From positions 1 through 24,548 of the forward strand of contig CAIZOZ010000039.1 in NCBI GenBank assembly GCA_903934745.1: a stretch of 24,548 nucleotides of DNA. The letters run 5' to 3'. The notes beneath the pieces were generated by a model, which was not told the origin of the DNA, ran no database searches, and worked only from the letters and a program-made list of their open reading frames with translations. Shown here piece after piece: positions 15,606 to 24,037 of the stretch. The DNA is from an uncultured cyanobacterium (GTDB lineage: Bacteria > Cyanobacteriota > Cyanobacteriia > PCC-6307 > Cyanobiaceae). Every line of letters starts with the position of its first letter. The first letter of the stretch is position 1. Made by a program: the position numbers and the translations under genes.

Positions 15606-16094
15606 ATGCAGGACAGCGACGCCGCCGAGATCACCGCTGAGTCCAGCGTCCCTGGCCCTGGCCCTGCAGCTGGTGCTGCTGCCCCCTGCGGGATTGCCAG
15701 CGGGCTGGCCCGCGGCGTCAACGAGGAGGAATGGCGCCAGAAGCTCACGCCGGAGCAGTTTCGTGTGGCGCGCCAGGGCGGCACCGAGCGGGCCTTCAGC
15801 GGGGCTTACTGGAAGAGCAAGGATGCCGGCCTCTATCACTGCGTCTGCTGCGGTGCCGAGTTGTTCAGCTCCGCCACCAAGTTCGATTCAGGCACCGGCT
15901 GGCCCAGCTTCTGGGATGGGGTGCGTCAGGGCTCGATCACCACGATCACCGATTCCAGCCATGGCATGGTGCGCACGGAGATCCGCTGCAGCGCCTGTGA
16001 CGCCCACCTCGGGCATGTCTTCAACGACGGTCCGGCACCAACGGGTCAGCGCTACTGCGTCAACTCCGCCTCCCTCGATTTCCAGCCCCGTTGA
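15606..16094 (+). CDS. msrB: Peptide-methionine (R)-S-oxide reductase
   Basis: The protein has 162 residues. MsrB repairs oxidised methionine (R-sulfoxide) in proteins. It has both zinc CxxC pairs (Cys 79/82 in HCVCCG and Cys 128/131 in CSACDAHLGHVF), the GTGWPSFW loop, and the catalytic Cys 151 in RYCVNSASLDF. The position in the GxGWPSF loop that holds a resolving Cys in many MsrBs is Thr here, which suggests the one-Cys type known from plant plastid MSRB1. The first 38 residues are an Ala/Pro/Gly-rich extension before the domain begins at about NEEEWRQKLTPEQF. The ATG at 15606 is the only good start upstream of that. Confidence 0.95.
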   Translation: MQDSDAAEITAESSVPGPGPAAGAAAPCGIASGLARGVNEEEWRQKLTPEQFRVARQGGTERAFSGAYWKSKDAGLYHCVCCGAELFSSATKFDSGTGWPSFWDGVRQGSITTITDSSHGMVRTEIRCSACDAHLGHVFNDGPAPTGQRYCVNSASLDFQPR

Positions 16095-16119
16095 GATCGC
16101 GGCGCCGGCCAACGTTGGG

Positions 16120-17544
16120 TCACCAGGGGTCGTCGAGCACTTCGGGTTCCACGTCGATCGGATCTAAATCGGTGCTGCCGCGCTGGCTCCTGGGCTCGGC
16201 GGCCAGGGGTCTGCGGGCTGGTTGAACGGTGTCGTCGCCAGGCGGGATTTCCGCTCTTGATCCCCCTGGGCTGGGGCGCTCTGGATCCAGAGAGCGGCGT
16301 TCCCGGGACCATTCGTCCCGGGCTGATGGACCACTTCGGTTGCGGGGCTCGCTGTCCTCAAGCCATTCGCCCCCGGGCTCCTGATCACGCCGGCGAAGCC
16401 GGGGCAGGGGTTCGCTGCCGCGGCGATCGAAGTCATCCGGATCCCGGTTTCGATCCGGATCCCGAGCCGGTAAATCCAGATCGCGCCGCTGCCGTTCAAA
16501 GCGCTGCGGCTCCGGGCCAGCGACGTTGCTTCGCCCTGAATCACGACGATCCAGGTCACGCGGTTCGCGTTCACGCCGTTCAAAATCGGGCCGTTCACGA
16601 CCGGGCCGTTCAAGATCGCCTGGCTCGAAGCCGCCACGGCTGTCGTCCCCACGGCTGTAGTCGTCAGCCGGCGGCTCTCGGCGGCTGGGATCGGGGCCGT
16701 CCAGATCGTCATCGAGATAGCGGCGCTGCCGTAGGGGCTGGCGCTCGCGCCGATCCTCCAGTTCGAGGTAATCGAGTTCGTTTTCGTTCACCACAGCTCG
16801 CGTGGTGGCCGGCTGGATGCGGCGTTGCTCGGTGGCGCTGGGCTGGCCCGCCGGCAGCTGGTTTTCAGCCGGCACCACGCCGCTGCGGAATCGCTCCCGT
16901 TCCTCCTGCTCCCAGCTGCCGCCACCGATGCCAAGTTTTTCGAGCAGCCCAGTGCCGAGTTGCTTGAGTTTTTCTTCGGCTCCCTCGTAAACAATGATGC
17001 GATCGGTGCCACTGCTGACGATTTCACCCACGGCCAGTTCCCAGGTGCTCAGCACCCCTTCGCCTAGCAGGGGCACTCCCAGAGCACCGATCACCAGGGT
17101 GGTGAGTTCGCCGGTTTCGATGTCGAAGCTGAAGCCCAGCACCCGGCCAAGCTGGGCCCCCGATTCGGTGATCACCTGGCAGTTGATCACCTTGCTGAAG
17201 CGCTCGGGGTTGAAGCCCTCCGAGAGCGAATCGGCCGAATCCACCAGGATCACATCGCCCACCTGGCGGATGCTCTCCAGCGGCATCCAGCGGGGCAGCC
17301 CCGGCAGGAAACGGGTGAGGGGGTTATCCCGCAGCCCCAGCGCCACCACTTCGCGCCGGTCGATATCCACCACCACTTCACCCACCACGCCGAGACGCCG
17401 GCCGGTGTCGCGGGTGATCACCTGGGTGCCCATCAGCTCGGAGCGCAACCAGAGTCGATCACTCGGTGCAGCTGCGTTCGGATCGGTCGCCGGCGGGATG
17501 GAAGAGCTCAAGTCACGGGCACCAGTCGGCCCATTGTGAACCAC
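16120..17544 (-). CDS. PRC-barrel domain protein with long charged tail
   Basis: The protein has 474 residues. Two PRC-barrel domains are visible. The first is at about 31-105 (LRSELMGTQVITRDTGRRLG ... EVVALGLRD) and the second at about 115-190 (VINCQVITESGAQLGRVLGF ... GDRIIVYEG-like end). A hydrophobic-poor linker with EEKLKQLGTGLLEKLGIGGG follows. From about residue 260 to the end the sequence is Arg/Asp/Glu/Pro-rich and probably disordered, with repeated RRD/DRR motifs. PRC barrels occur in photosynthetic reaction centre H subunits and RNA-processing proteins. The role here is unknown. The start is GTG 17544, 8 bp after the smc stop with GGCGGG before it, so it belongs to the smc transcript. 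Confidence 0.85.
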   Translation of the reverse strand: MVHNGPTGARDLSSSIPPATDPNAAAPSDRLWLRSELMGTQVITRDTGRRLGVVGEVVVDIDRREVVALGLRDNPLTRFLPGLPRWMPLESIRQVGDVILVDSADSLSEGFNPERFSKVINCQVITESGAQLGRVLGFSFDIETGELTTLVIGALGVPLLGEGVLSTWELAVGEIVSSGTDRIIVYEGAEEKLKQLGTGLLEKLGIGGGSWEQEERERFRSGVVPAENQLPAGQPSATEQRRIQPATTRAVVNENELDYLELEDRRERQPLRQRRYLDDDLDGPDPSRREPPADDYSRGDDSRGGFEPGDLERPGRERPDFERREREPRDLDRRDSGRSNVAGPEPQRFERQRRDLDLPARDPDRNRDPDDFDRRGSEPLPRLRRRDQEPGGEWLEDSEPRNRSGPSARDEWSRERRSLDPERPSPGGSRAEIPPGDDTVQPARRPLAAEPRSQRGSTDLDPIDVEPEVLDDPW

Positions 17545-17552
17545 CCCGCCAT

Positions 17553-20500
17553 TCAGGCTGCCGGCGGCAATCCGACCACCTGGGTGTGGGCGCCGCGGGC
17601 CTGGGTGACGCCGATCGTGCGGGTGGCGGCAGCGATCATCGGCCGCCGGTGGCTCACCACCATGAACTGGGCGTCGTCGGCCTGGCTGGCGATCAGGGCC
17701 GCCAATCGCTCCACGTTCACCCCATCGAGGAAGCTGTCGACCTCGTCGAGGGCATAGAAGGGCGAGGGCCGGAAGCGCTGCAGGGCGAACAGGAAGCTGA
17801 GGGCGGTGAGCGATTTCTCGCCGCCGGACATCGAGGCCAGGCGCCGCACCGCCTTGCCCTTGGGGTGGGCCACCAGGGTCAGTCCACCCTCCAGCGGTTG
17901 TTCCGGGTTCTCCAGCTGCAGATGGCCTTCGCCATCGGAGAGGCCGGCAAAGATCGTGCGGAAGTGGCCATCGACGGCCCGGAAGGCCTCCAGGAAGGCT
18001 TCCTGGCGCAGGGTGGCGACCGTTTCGATGCGCAGCAGCAGTTCCTCCCGTTCCTTGCTGAGCACCTCAAGCCGTTCCTCGAGGTCGGCCAGGCGGAGCT
18101 CCAGTTGTTCCAGCTCTTCGAGGGCCAGCATGTTGACCGGTTCGAGGGCTTCCATCCGCTGCTGCAGGCGGCGCAGCTCCTCCTGCAGGGCGGCCAGGCC
18201 CGCCTGGCGCAGCTCGTCGGGCAGCTCAGGCAGGGGATCGGGCAATTCCCGCTCCAGCTGCTCCAGCCGCAGGCTCTGGCTGCGGCGCTCCTCCTCGAGG
18301 GCCAGCCGTTCCTCTCCGAGCCGCTGCAACTCCCACTGCCGCTGCTGCAGTGCCTGGCGCTGACGCCCCGTTTCGGCCTCCGCCGCATCGCGGGCGCGGC
18401 GCCGTTCGCCGAAGCGGGTGCTGAGCTCGTGCTGACGGGCCTCAAGCTCCTGGCGGCGTTGCTGGTCGGCCTGTTGCCGTTCCTTCCACTGTTGGCGTTC
18501 GGCCACCAGGGTGTTGACGGCCTGCACCAGGCGCCGTTCATCGCCGCTGAGGGCCTCCAGCTGGCTGCCCAGTCGCTCGCTGCTGAGGGCGCGCTCCCGT
18601 TTGGCCGCCAGCAGGTTGTCGCGGTTCTGCCGCGCCTCACTCAGGGCCCGGTCGGCGCTTTCCAGTTCGCTCTGCAGGCTTTGCCAATGGGCGCTGTCGG
18701 CGTTGCCGCTGGCTTCGGCCTCGGCCAGCTCCAGCGCCACCAGGGCCGCCTGCAGCGGCGTGCTCACGCTGTTGAGCTCCTGCAGGCGGCGGCCGTCGCT
18801 CTGTTGATGGGCGCCCAGTTGCTGCAGTCTGGTTTCCAGCTGGCGGCGGCGCTGCAGCTGGGGATCGAGGGCCCGCTGGGCGGCTTTGCCTTCAGCCTCC
18901 ACCGCTGCCTGATGGCGTTGCTGCTCCTGCAACCGCGGTCTGGCCTGCTCGAGGGCCTGGATCAGTTCGGCCTCGCGACGGCGGCAGGCCAGCAGGCTTT
19001 CGCCCAGCTCCAGCAGCCGGCGCCGCAACGGTTCGGCCTCGTCGTTGTCGCTGCTGCTGCCAAAGCCCAGCTGGCCCGAGCGCTGCTGCAGGCTGCCGCC
19101 GGTCATGGCGCCGCTTTTCTCGAGCAGTTCGCCTTCGAGGGTCACCGCCCGGCAGCGGCCCAGTTCCTGGCGGGCGCTGGCCAGATCGGCAAACACCAGC
19201 GTGTCGCCGAAGACGTAGCGGAACACCTCGCCATAGACCGGCTCGTAGCGCAGCAGATCGACGGCCCGGCCGACCAGCCCAGCCCCTCCAGCTGCCCCGG
19301 CACCTCCCCCGCGCTGCAGGGCGGCGCCTCGGCTCTGGGATGGCGCCGAGCCGGAACCACCGCGGATCTTGTTGAGCGGCAAAAAGGTGAGACGGCCGGC
19401 CCGCCGGCTCTTGAGCAGCTCAATGGCACGGGCGGCGATGCGGTCGTCCTCAACCACCACCTGGGCCAGGCGGCCGCCGGCGGCCACCTCCAGGGCGATC
19501 CGATGCCGTTCCTCTACCTCCCCCAGCTGGGCCACGGGGCCGTGAATGCCCTCCAGGCCCGACTCCAGCAGCACCCGCAGGGCGCCGGTGCCGCGGCTTT
19601 CCTGCAGGGTTTCGCGGCGGCTGTCGAGCCGGGCGATGTCGCGCTCCAGGCTGGTCTGCTCCTGCTCCAGACGGCTGCGGGTGCGCTGCTGCAGGGCCAG
19701 GGCCTCCGCCAGTTCCTGCACCTGGGTCTGCTCCCGTCGCAGGGATTCCCGCAGCAGCTGGTCCTCGCCGGCCAGGGCCTGCCGCCGTTGCTCGGCGTCC
19801 TGGTGGGCACTGCCCTCCTGCTGCTGTTCGCTGTTGAGTTCGGCCTGGCGGGCTTCGCCCTGGCGCAGCCGCTCCTCCAGCTGCTGGCGTTCGGCCAGCA
19901 GGGGACCCAGCTGTTCCTGCAGCTCCTGCCGTTCGCGGCTGCGGCGTTGCTGGGCTTCGAGCCAGCTGCCGGAGCGATCGGCCACTTCCCCCAGGCGCCG
20001 CCGCGACAGCTCCACGGCGGCCTCGGCGCTGCGGCAAGCCAGTTCGGCCTGCTCGAGGGCGGCGCTGTCATCGGCCGCCTCCAGCTCCTGCCGCTGGCGG
20101 TGCAGTTCCCCCTGGTGCCGCTGCAGCTCCAGCCGTTGGCGCTGCAGGGCCTCGGCATCGAGCTGGTGCTTCTCGGCCTGGCGAGCCAGCTCGCGATCGC
20201 CGGCCTCCAGGCCGGCCAGTTCGCTTTGCACCGCCAGCAGTTGGTCTTCGCCGAGTTCCTTCACCTCCGCCTGCAGGGCTTCGAGGGCCTTGCTGCTCTG
20301 CTGCAGGGCCAGCTCGGCTGCGGCGATCGCCTCGCGTTCCTGCTCCTGCTGCACCCCCAGGGCTTGATGGCGGCTGCGGACCTGCGCCAGTTGGGCCCGG
20401 GCCGCCTCACAGATAAGCAGTTGTTCCTGCTGGCGGCCGCTGTGGAGGCGCTGCCGCAGCTCCTGGTAGCTGCGTGCCTTGGCGCAATCGCGCTCCAGCT

Positions 20501-21173
20501 TCTGGCGTGTCACCAGCAGCTCCTGTTCGACGATGCGGCAACGCTCCTGCCGTTCCTGCACCTCATCGAGCTTGCCGCGGCTCTGCTCGATGCGGCTGTC
20601 GAACAGGGCGACGCCGGCCAGTTCATCGATGATGCCCCGGCGGTCGCGGGCGCTCATCGAGACGATGCGGGTTACATCACCCTGCATCACCACGTTGCTG
20701 CCGTCGGGATCGATGCGCAGGCGCCGCAGCTGGGTCTGCAGCTGCTGCAGGTTGCAGGCCACGCCATCGGCGCTGTAGTTGCTGCTGTAGGTGCCCCCCG
20801 GTGCCACCCGCAGTCGGCGGGTGACGCTCCATTGCCGTTGGCCCGGCTGGATCCAGGGGCCTTCCTGGGGTGCCTCCAGGCCGGCTTCGGCCTCATCGGG
20901 CTGCCAGTCGCCCAGATCAAAGTGCACGGTGACGGTGGTTTCGGCCGCCTTGCCGTCGCGCAGCACAGCGGAGTTGACCAGGTCTGGCAGCCGTTCGGCC
21001 CGCATGCCGCGGCTGCTGGCCAGACCCAGGCAGAAGAGCACCCCATCCAGGATGTTGCTCTTGCCGGAGCCGTTGGGGCCGGTGACCACCGTGAAGCCGC
21101 TCTCCAGGGGGATCGTGACCGATCCACCGAAGGACTTGAAGTGGCTGAACGAGACCTGCTTGATGTGAACCAA
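17553..21173 (-). CDS. smc: Chromosome segregation protein SMC
   Basis: The protein has 1206 residues, the full length for bacterial SMC. SMC dimers with ScpA and ScpB extrude DNA loops and separate sister chromosomes. The sequence shows an N-terminal head with Walker A GPNGSGKS (32-39) and a first coiled coil (about 170-520, Gln/Glu/Arg/Leu-rich). A hinge follows (about 530-665, with GLEGIHGPVAQLGEVEERHR and YVFGDTLVFADLASA), then a returning coiled coil, the signature SMSGGEKSLTALSFLFALQ (SGGEK at 1116) and Walker B FYALDEVDSFLD (Asp 1143, Glu 1144). A Gly/Ala/Ser-rich insertion lies inside the hinge at about 601-634. Its promoter is clear, and the PRC-barrel gene follows after 8 bp. Confidence 0.98.
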   Translation of the reverse strand: MVHIKQVSFSHFKSFGGSVTIPLESGFTVVTGPNGSGKSNILDGVLFCLGLASSRGMRAERLPDLVNSAVLRDGKAAETTVTVHFDLGDWQPDEAEAGLEAPQEGPWIQPGQRQWSVTRRLRVAPGGTYSSNYSADGVACNLQQLQTQLRRLRIDPDGSNVVMQGDVTRIVSMSARDRRGIIDELAGVALFDSRIEQSRGKLDEVQERQERCRIVEQELLVTRQKLERDCAKARSYQELRQRLHSGRQQEQLLICEAARAQLAQVRSRHQALGVQQEQEREAIAAAELALQQSSKALEALQAEVKELGEDQLLAVQSELAGLEAGDRELARQAEKHQLDAEALQRQRLELQRHQGELHRQRQELEAADDSAALEQAELACRSAEAAVELSRRRLGEVADRSGSWLEAQQRRSRERQELQEQLGPLLAERQQLEERLRQGEARQAELNSEQQQEGSAHQDAEQRRQALAGEDQLLRESLRREQTQVQELAEALALQQRTRSRLEQEQTSLERDIARLDSRRETLQESRGTGALRVLLESGLEGIHGPVAQLGEVEERHRIALEVAAGGRLAQVVVEDDRIAARAIELLKSRRAGRLTFLPLNKIRGGSGSAPSQSRGAALQRGGGAGAAGGAGLVGRAVDLLRYEPVYGEVFRYVFGDTLVFADLASARQELGRCRAVTLEGELLEKSGAMTGGSLQQRSGQLGFGSSSDNDEAEPLRRRLLELGESLLACRRREAELIQALEQARPRLQEQQRHQAAVEAEGKAAQRALDPQLQRRRQLETRLQQLGAHQQSDGRRLQELNSVSTPLQAALVALELAEAEASGNADSAHWQSLQSELESADRALSEARQNRDNLLAAKRERALSSERLGSQLEALSGDERRLVQAVNTLVAERQQWKERQQADQQRRQELEARQHELSTRFGERRRARDAAEAETGRQRQALQQRQWELQRLGEERLALEEERRSQSLRLEQLERELPDPLPELPDELRQAGLAALQEELRRLQQRMEALEPVNMLALEELEQLELRLADLEERLEVLSKEREELLLRIETVATLRQEAFLEAFRAVDGHFRTIFAGLSDGEGHLQLENPEQPLEGGLTLVAHPKGKAVRRLASMSGGEKSLTALSFLFALQRFRPSPFYALDEVDSFLDGVNVERLAALIASQADDAQFMVVSHRRPMIAAATRTIGVTQARGAHTQVVGLPPAA

Positions 21174-21197
21174 CAGGCCCGCCCGCCGAGCTCGCGG

Positions 21198-21225
21198 ATT
21201 TTAGCGAAGCTGCTGACGCTGCCAA
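21198..21225 (-). promoter_or_regulatory. Sigma-70-type promoter of smc
   Basis: On the minus strand TTGGCA (21225-21220) and TAAAAT (21203-21198) match the -35 and -10 consensus at five of six positions each, with a 16-bp spacer. Transcription would begin near 21191, leaving a leader of about 18 nt before the smc ATG at 21173. Confidence 0.65.
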
Positions 21226-21288
21226 GACCCCTACCTAGGTTGAGGTGATGCGGCTGCGCCGATCCCTCGCCCTGCCAGCCCAGACGCC

Positions 21289-21849
21289 ATGGACCCGGAG
21301 ATCAGCGCCCCCTCTGCTTTTCCAGCCCCGAACGGTGCTGAGTCAGGCAGCTCTGCTTCGCTTGGCAGGGATCCCCTGGGTGGGGAGTCGCCAGCCCCTG
21401 AGTCACGAAGCCGTGACGCTTCCGGTCGCGAGGGGGAGCAGACGGGGGCGGCGCCGGTGCTGGGGGTGTTCCGCGAGCGCTTCGACTCGCTGTTGCCGCG
21501 GATTCAGCGCCAATGGCCCGAGGTGGCCCGCCACACCCTTGAGGCCACCCGCGGCAGCCTCGACACGGTCGCTGAGGTGATCAGCCGCCAGACGGGCCTG
21601 ACGGCAATCGGGGTTCGGCAGCAGCTGCTTGATCTTCTTCAGGTCACCACCGAGCAGGCGGGCCAGGTGGCTGATGGCCTGCGGCCGCTGGAGGAGCAGC
21701 TGGAAGGTCTGCTCGATGAGCTCAACACCACCCTGCGGCCGCGAATCGAGAAGCCGGTGCGCGAGCGGCCCCTGCTGGCGATCAGCATCGCCGCCGGTGT
21801 GGGTCTGCTGGTGGGGCTGTTGTTCTCCTCCGGACGGCGTTCGGCATGA
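21289..21849 (+). CDS. Membrane-anchored protein of DUF883/YqjD-like type
   Basis: The protein has 186 residues. The first 55 are Ser/Pro/Glu/Gly-rich and probably disordered. Residues about 57-155 are amphipathic helices (FDSLLPRIQRQWPEVARHT, ISRQTGLTAIGVRQQLLDLL). The end, PVRERPLLAISIAAGVGLLV then GLLFSSGRRSA, is one transmembrane helix. The RERPLLA..IAAG.G.L.G pattern is typical of the DUF883/ElaB/YqjD group of C-tail-anchored proteins, some of which bind ribosomes in stationary phase in E. coli. That function is not shown here. Its stop overlaps the next start as ATGA. It is divergent from smc. Confidence 0.72.
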   Translation: MDPEISAPSAFPAPNGAESGSSASLGRDPLGGESPAPESRSRDASGREGEQTGAAPVLGVFRERFDSLLPRIQRQWPEVARHTLEATRGSLDTVAEVISRQTGLTAIGVRQQLLDLLQVTTEQAGQVADGLRPLEEQLEGLLDELNTTLRPRIEKPVRERPLLAISIAAGVGLLVGLLFSSGRRSA

Positions 21850-22211
21850 GTCGCTCCTCCTTCGGCAAGGTCACGGCGCTGATGGCGTCGGTGATGGACG
21901 TGCATGTCCGCCTCGCCATGCAGGAAGCCAGCAAGGAGAAGCGCCGCCTGATTGGCGGTGGCGTCTTTCTGGGCATGGGGCTGACGCTGCTCACCCTGGC
22001 GCTGGTGGCAGCCCAGGTGGTGCTGCTGTTCTGGCTGCATGAGCGCTTCGGCCTCGGCTGGCTGGCCGCCACCGCCGCCGTGGCGGCGATCGATCTGGTG
22101 CTGTCGGGCCTGTGTCTGCGCCTCGGCGGGCAGATGCTCAAGGGCCCCTACCTGCCTGAAACCACCGCCGGCCTGGCCCGCACCACCCGGGCCCTGACAG
22201 GGCGCTCCTGA
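21846..22211 (+). CDS. Holin-superfamily / YqjE-like membrane protein
   Basis: The protein has 121 residues. Two long hydrophobic segments (about 36-66 and 70-95) follow an amphipathic, charged N-terminal helix (VRLAMQEASKEKRRLIGGGV). This layout is that of the phage-holin-like membrane family found next to DUF883 genes (the YqjE partner of YqjD in E. coli). The start ATG lies within the stop of the upstream gene, so the two proteins are translationally coupled and probably act together in the membrane. It is unlikely to be a lysis protein in this context, because no phage genes are nearby. A short GAGCTG-T-CAGCTC palindrome lies just after the stop. Confidence 0.72.
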   Translation: MSRSSFGKVTALMASVMDVHVRLAMQEASKEKRRLIGGGVFLGMGLTLLTLALVAAQVVLLFWLHERFGLGWLAATAAVAAIDLVLSGLCLRLGGQMLKGPYLPETTAGLARTTRALTGRS

Positions 22212-22334
22212 AGGGAGCTGTCAGCTCAGGGCAGGGGGTCAGGGCAGGGCCGTTGGAAGCGCTGGATCTCGGCGGAGTTGGGCCGGGACGATCCCCAGGG
22301 CCTGGCGTTGGCGTGCCTGGAAACGATCGACGGA

Positions 22335-23567
22335 TCAGTGGATTTCATACTTCAACCAGCGGCAGTCGAGGCCGCCATTGCTCACCGGCACTTTGCGGCT
22401 GGCTTTCATCTTCAGGGCGCCGGTGAGTTCGGGATTGCCGCTCAGCAGCCATAGGGTCCAGCCACCGCAGCGCTGCTTCAGCATCTGGCCCAGATCGGCG
22501 TAGAGCTGCTCGAGATCCTCCCCTTCCCCCAGCCGTTCGCCATAGGGCGGATTGCAGACGAGGATGCCGGGCTGCTCCGGCGGTTCGAAATCGCGGGCGT
22601 CGCCCTGGTGCAGGCTGATCCAGGGCGCCAGGCCGGCGGAGCTCACATTGGCCTGGGCCTGGGCCAGCACCGCCGGATCCCGTTCCATGCCGATCACGGG
22701 CGCCAGCGGCAGGCCAGAGGCCAGGGTGTGGCGCTCCAGCTCCCGGGCGGCGGCCACTTCCTGCTGCCACAGCAGCGGGTCGAAATCGGGCCAACGCTGC
22801 AGCGCGAAGGGACGTGGCCGGCTCTGGCCATCGGCCTCCAGCCAGAAGCCCGGGGCCCGGCCCAGGGCCATGGCGGCGGCCTCGATCAACAGGGTGCCCG
22901 AACCGCAGAGCGGATCGCATAGCGGCACGCTGCCATCCCAGCCGCTGAGGGCGATCAGACCGGCGGCCAGGTTTTCCTTGAGGGGAGCCAGGCCCATGGC
23001 GGCTCGGTAGCCGCGGCGGTGCAGGCTGGCGCCGCCGCCATCAAGGCTGAGCACCGCCATGGCCTCGTGGTCGCCCCGGGCTTTGTGGCGGGGGCCGCCG
23101 CCGGGGCTCAGGTGCAGGTGCAGGCTCAGATCCGGGTCATCCAGATCGACGGAGGAACGCTCGCCCCAGTGCTGGCGCTGCCAGTCCACCAGGGCATTTT
23201 TCACCTGCAGGGCGCTGTAGTGGCTATGGCTCAGCTCCCGGCTGCCGCCACTGGCATCGACACGGAAGCTGGTGTCCGGCGCCAGCCAGCTGGCCCAGTC
23301 GGCGGCGTTCTGGACACCCCGGTAGAGGGCGACCCGATCGGGGCAAGGGAAGCGATCCAGCTGACGCAGAAAGCGAAAGGGCAGGCGGGCCCGCAGATGC
23401 AGGCGGTAGAAGCCGGCCAGGTCCGTGCGCAGGGACACCGCCCGCCGCAGGGGACGGACCTCCTCGGCGCCGAGGGCCTGGAGTTCGGCCGCGGCCACCT
23501 CCTCCAGGCCGGGGGGCACCACGGCGATGACCTCAAAGTTGGTGGGGGCCGGGGCAGGGAGACTCAT
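22335..23567 (-). CDS. THUMP-domain class I SAM-dependent RNA methyltransferase (RlmL N-terminal-domain type)
   Basis: From ATG 23567 the protein has 410 residues: MSLPAPAPTNFEVIAVVPPG LEEVAAAELQ. The N-terminal half is a THUMP-type RNA-binding region (to about 180) ending in SLHRRGYRAA. The methyltransferase has DPLCGSGTLLIEAA (SAM-binding, 228-241) and the catalytic motif NPPYG (339-343), typical of N2-guanine methylation of RNA. The closest known enzyme is the m2G2445 23S rRNA methyltransferase half of RlmL, but the exact target is an inference. The frame stays open to 23630, but the added residues do not fit the family. A Gly/Pro-rich stretch (SPGGGPRHKARGDHEAM) interrupts the usual domain junction. 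Confidence 0.9.
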   Translation of the reverse strand: MSLPAPAPTNFEVIAVVPPGLEEVAAAELQALGAEEVRPLRRAVSLRTDLAGFYRLHLRARLPFRFLRQLDRFPCPDRVALYRGVQNAADWASWLAPDTSFRVDASGGSRELSHSHYSALQVKNALVDWQRQHWGERSSVDLDDPDLSLHLHLSPGGGPRHKARGDHEAMAVLSLDGGGASLHRRGYRAAMGLAPLKENLAAGLIALSGWDGSVPLCDPLCGSGTLLIEAAAMALGRAPGFWLEADGQSRPRPFALQRWPDFDPLLWQQEVAAARELERHTLASGLPLAPVIGMERDPAVLAQAQANVSSAGLAPWISLHQGDARDFEPPEQPGILVCNPPYGERLGEGEDLEQLYADLGQMLKQRCGGWTLWLLSGNPELTGALKMKASRKVPVSNGGLDCRWLKYEIH

Positions 23568-23671
23568 CTCCCCACTGTGCCTGTGGAAGCTCTGGGGGCA
23601 GGCCGTTCGACTCCGGAGTGGCCGTTGCACGGAGATCGCGGCCTGGAACAGGCAGTCATCGGACTCGTGGC

Positions 23672-24037
23672 TCAGGGCGTCAGGATTCCCACCCCCGCGG
23701 CCCAGGCCGCTTCTGCTAGCTCGGTATCGCGGGTGGCGATCGGAAGTTGTAGCCGGAGAGCGAGCTCGAGGTAGGCCGCGTCATAACTGGTGAGCTGGAA
23801 GCGCAGCGCCAGGCTCAGCAGCGCGGCCGGCTGGGGGGGCGAGGCGTCGATGCGGATCGGCAAGAGGGCCACCTGCTCCACGATCTCGCGGGCTGTGGCC
23901 ACCGGCAGTGTGCCGCGGCGGCAAGCCGTGCGCAACACATTGGTGAACTCCAGCTGCAGCAGCCACGGGGCGTGGGCATCCACCTCGGGGAGCAGCCCGG
24001 CCACCGCGTCGCTGTAGGTGCTGGCATGGCCGGGTTC
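23672..24037 (-). pseudogene. VapC-type PIN-domain toxin, 5'-truncated remnant
   Basis: The frame encodes EPGHASTYSDAVAGLLPEVD and then LQLEFTNVL, LTSYDAAYLELALRL and ATRDTELAEAAW, which match the middle and end of a VapC PIN nuclease (conserved Glu and two Asp). The usual first strand with the opening Asp (an M-I-V-L-D-A-S type start) is absent. An in-frame stop lies at 24061-24059, and no ATG precedes EPGH. Only a GTG at 24004 could start a 110-residue product, and it would lack the first catalytic Asp, so activity is unlikely. Codons just upstream belong to the antitoxin end, which suggests a deletion that joined the end of the antitoxin to the inside of the toxin gene. Confidence 0.72.

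Noticed and set aside
17466..21248. Open frame of 1260 codons on the plus strand across smc
   Set aside because: It is antisense to the full-length, motif-complete smc gene. The product is Leu/Gln/Ala-rich without known domains, which is the usual complementary-strand shadow of a GC-rich coiled-coil gene.
21846..22211. Prophage holin
   Set aside because: The holin-like membrane topology is explained by the YqjE-type partner of a DUF883 protein. No lysis, capsid or integrase genes are nearby.
22230..22334. In-frame continuation after the RNA methyltransferase stop (about 31 codons)
   Set aside because: The frame looks protein-like but has no start codon and no resemblance to a known extension, and the enzyme is complete without it.
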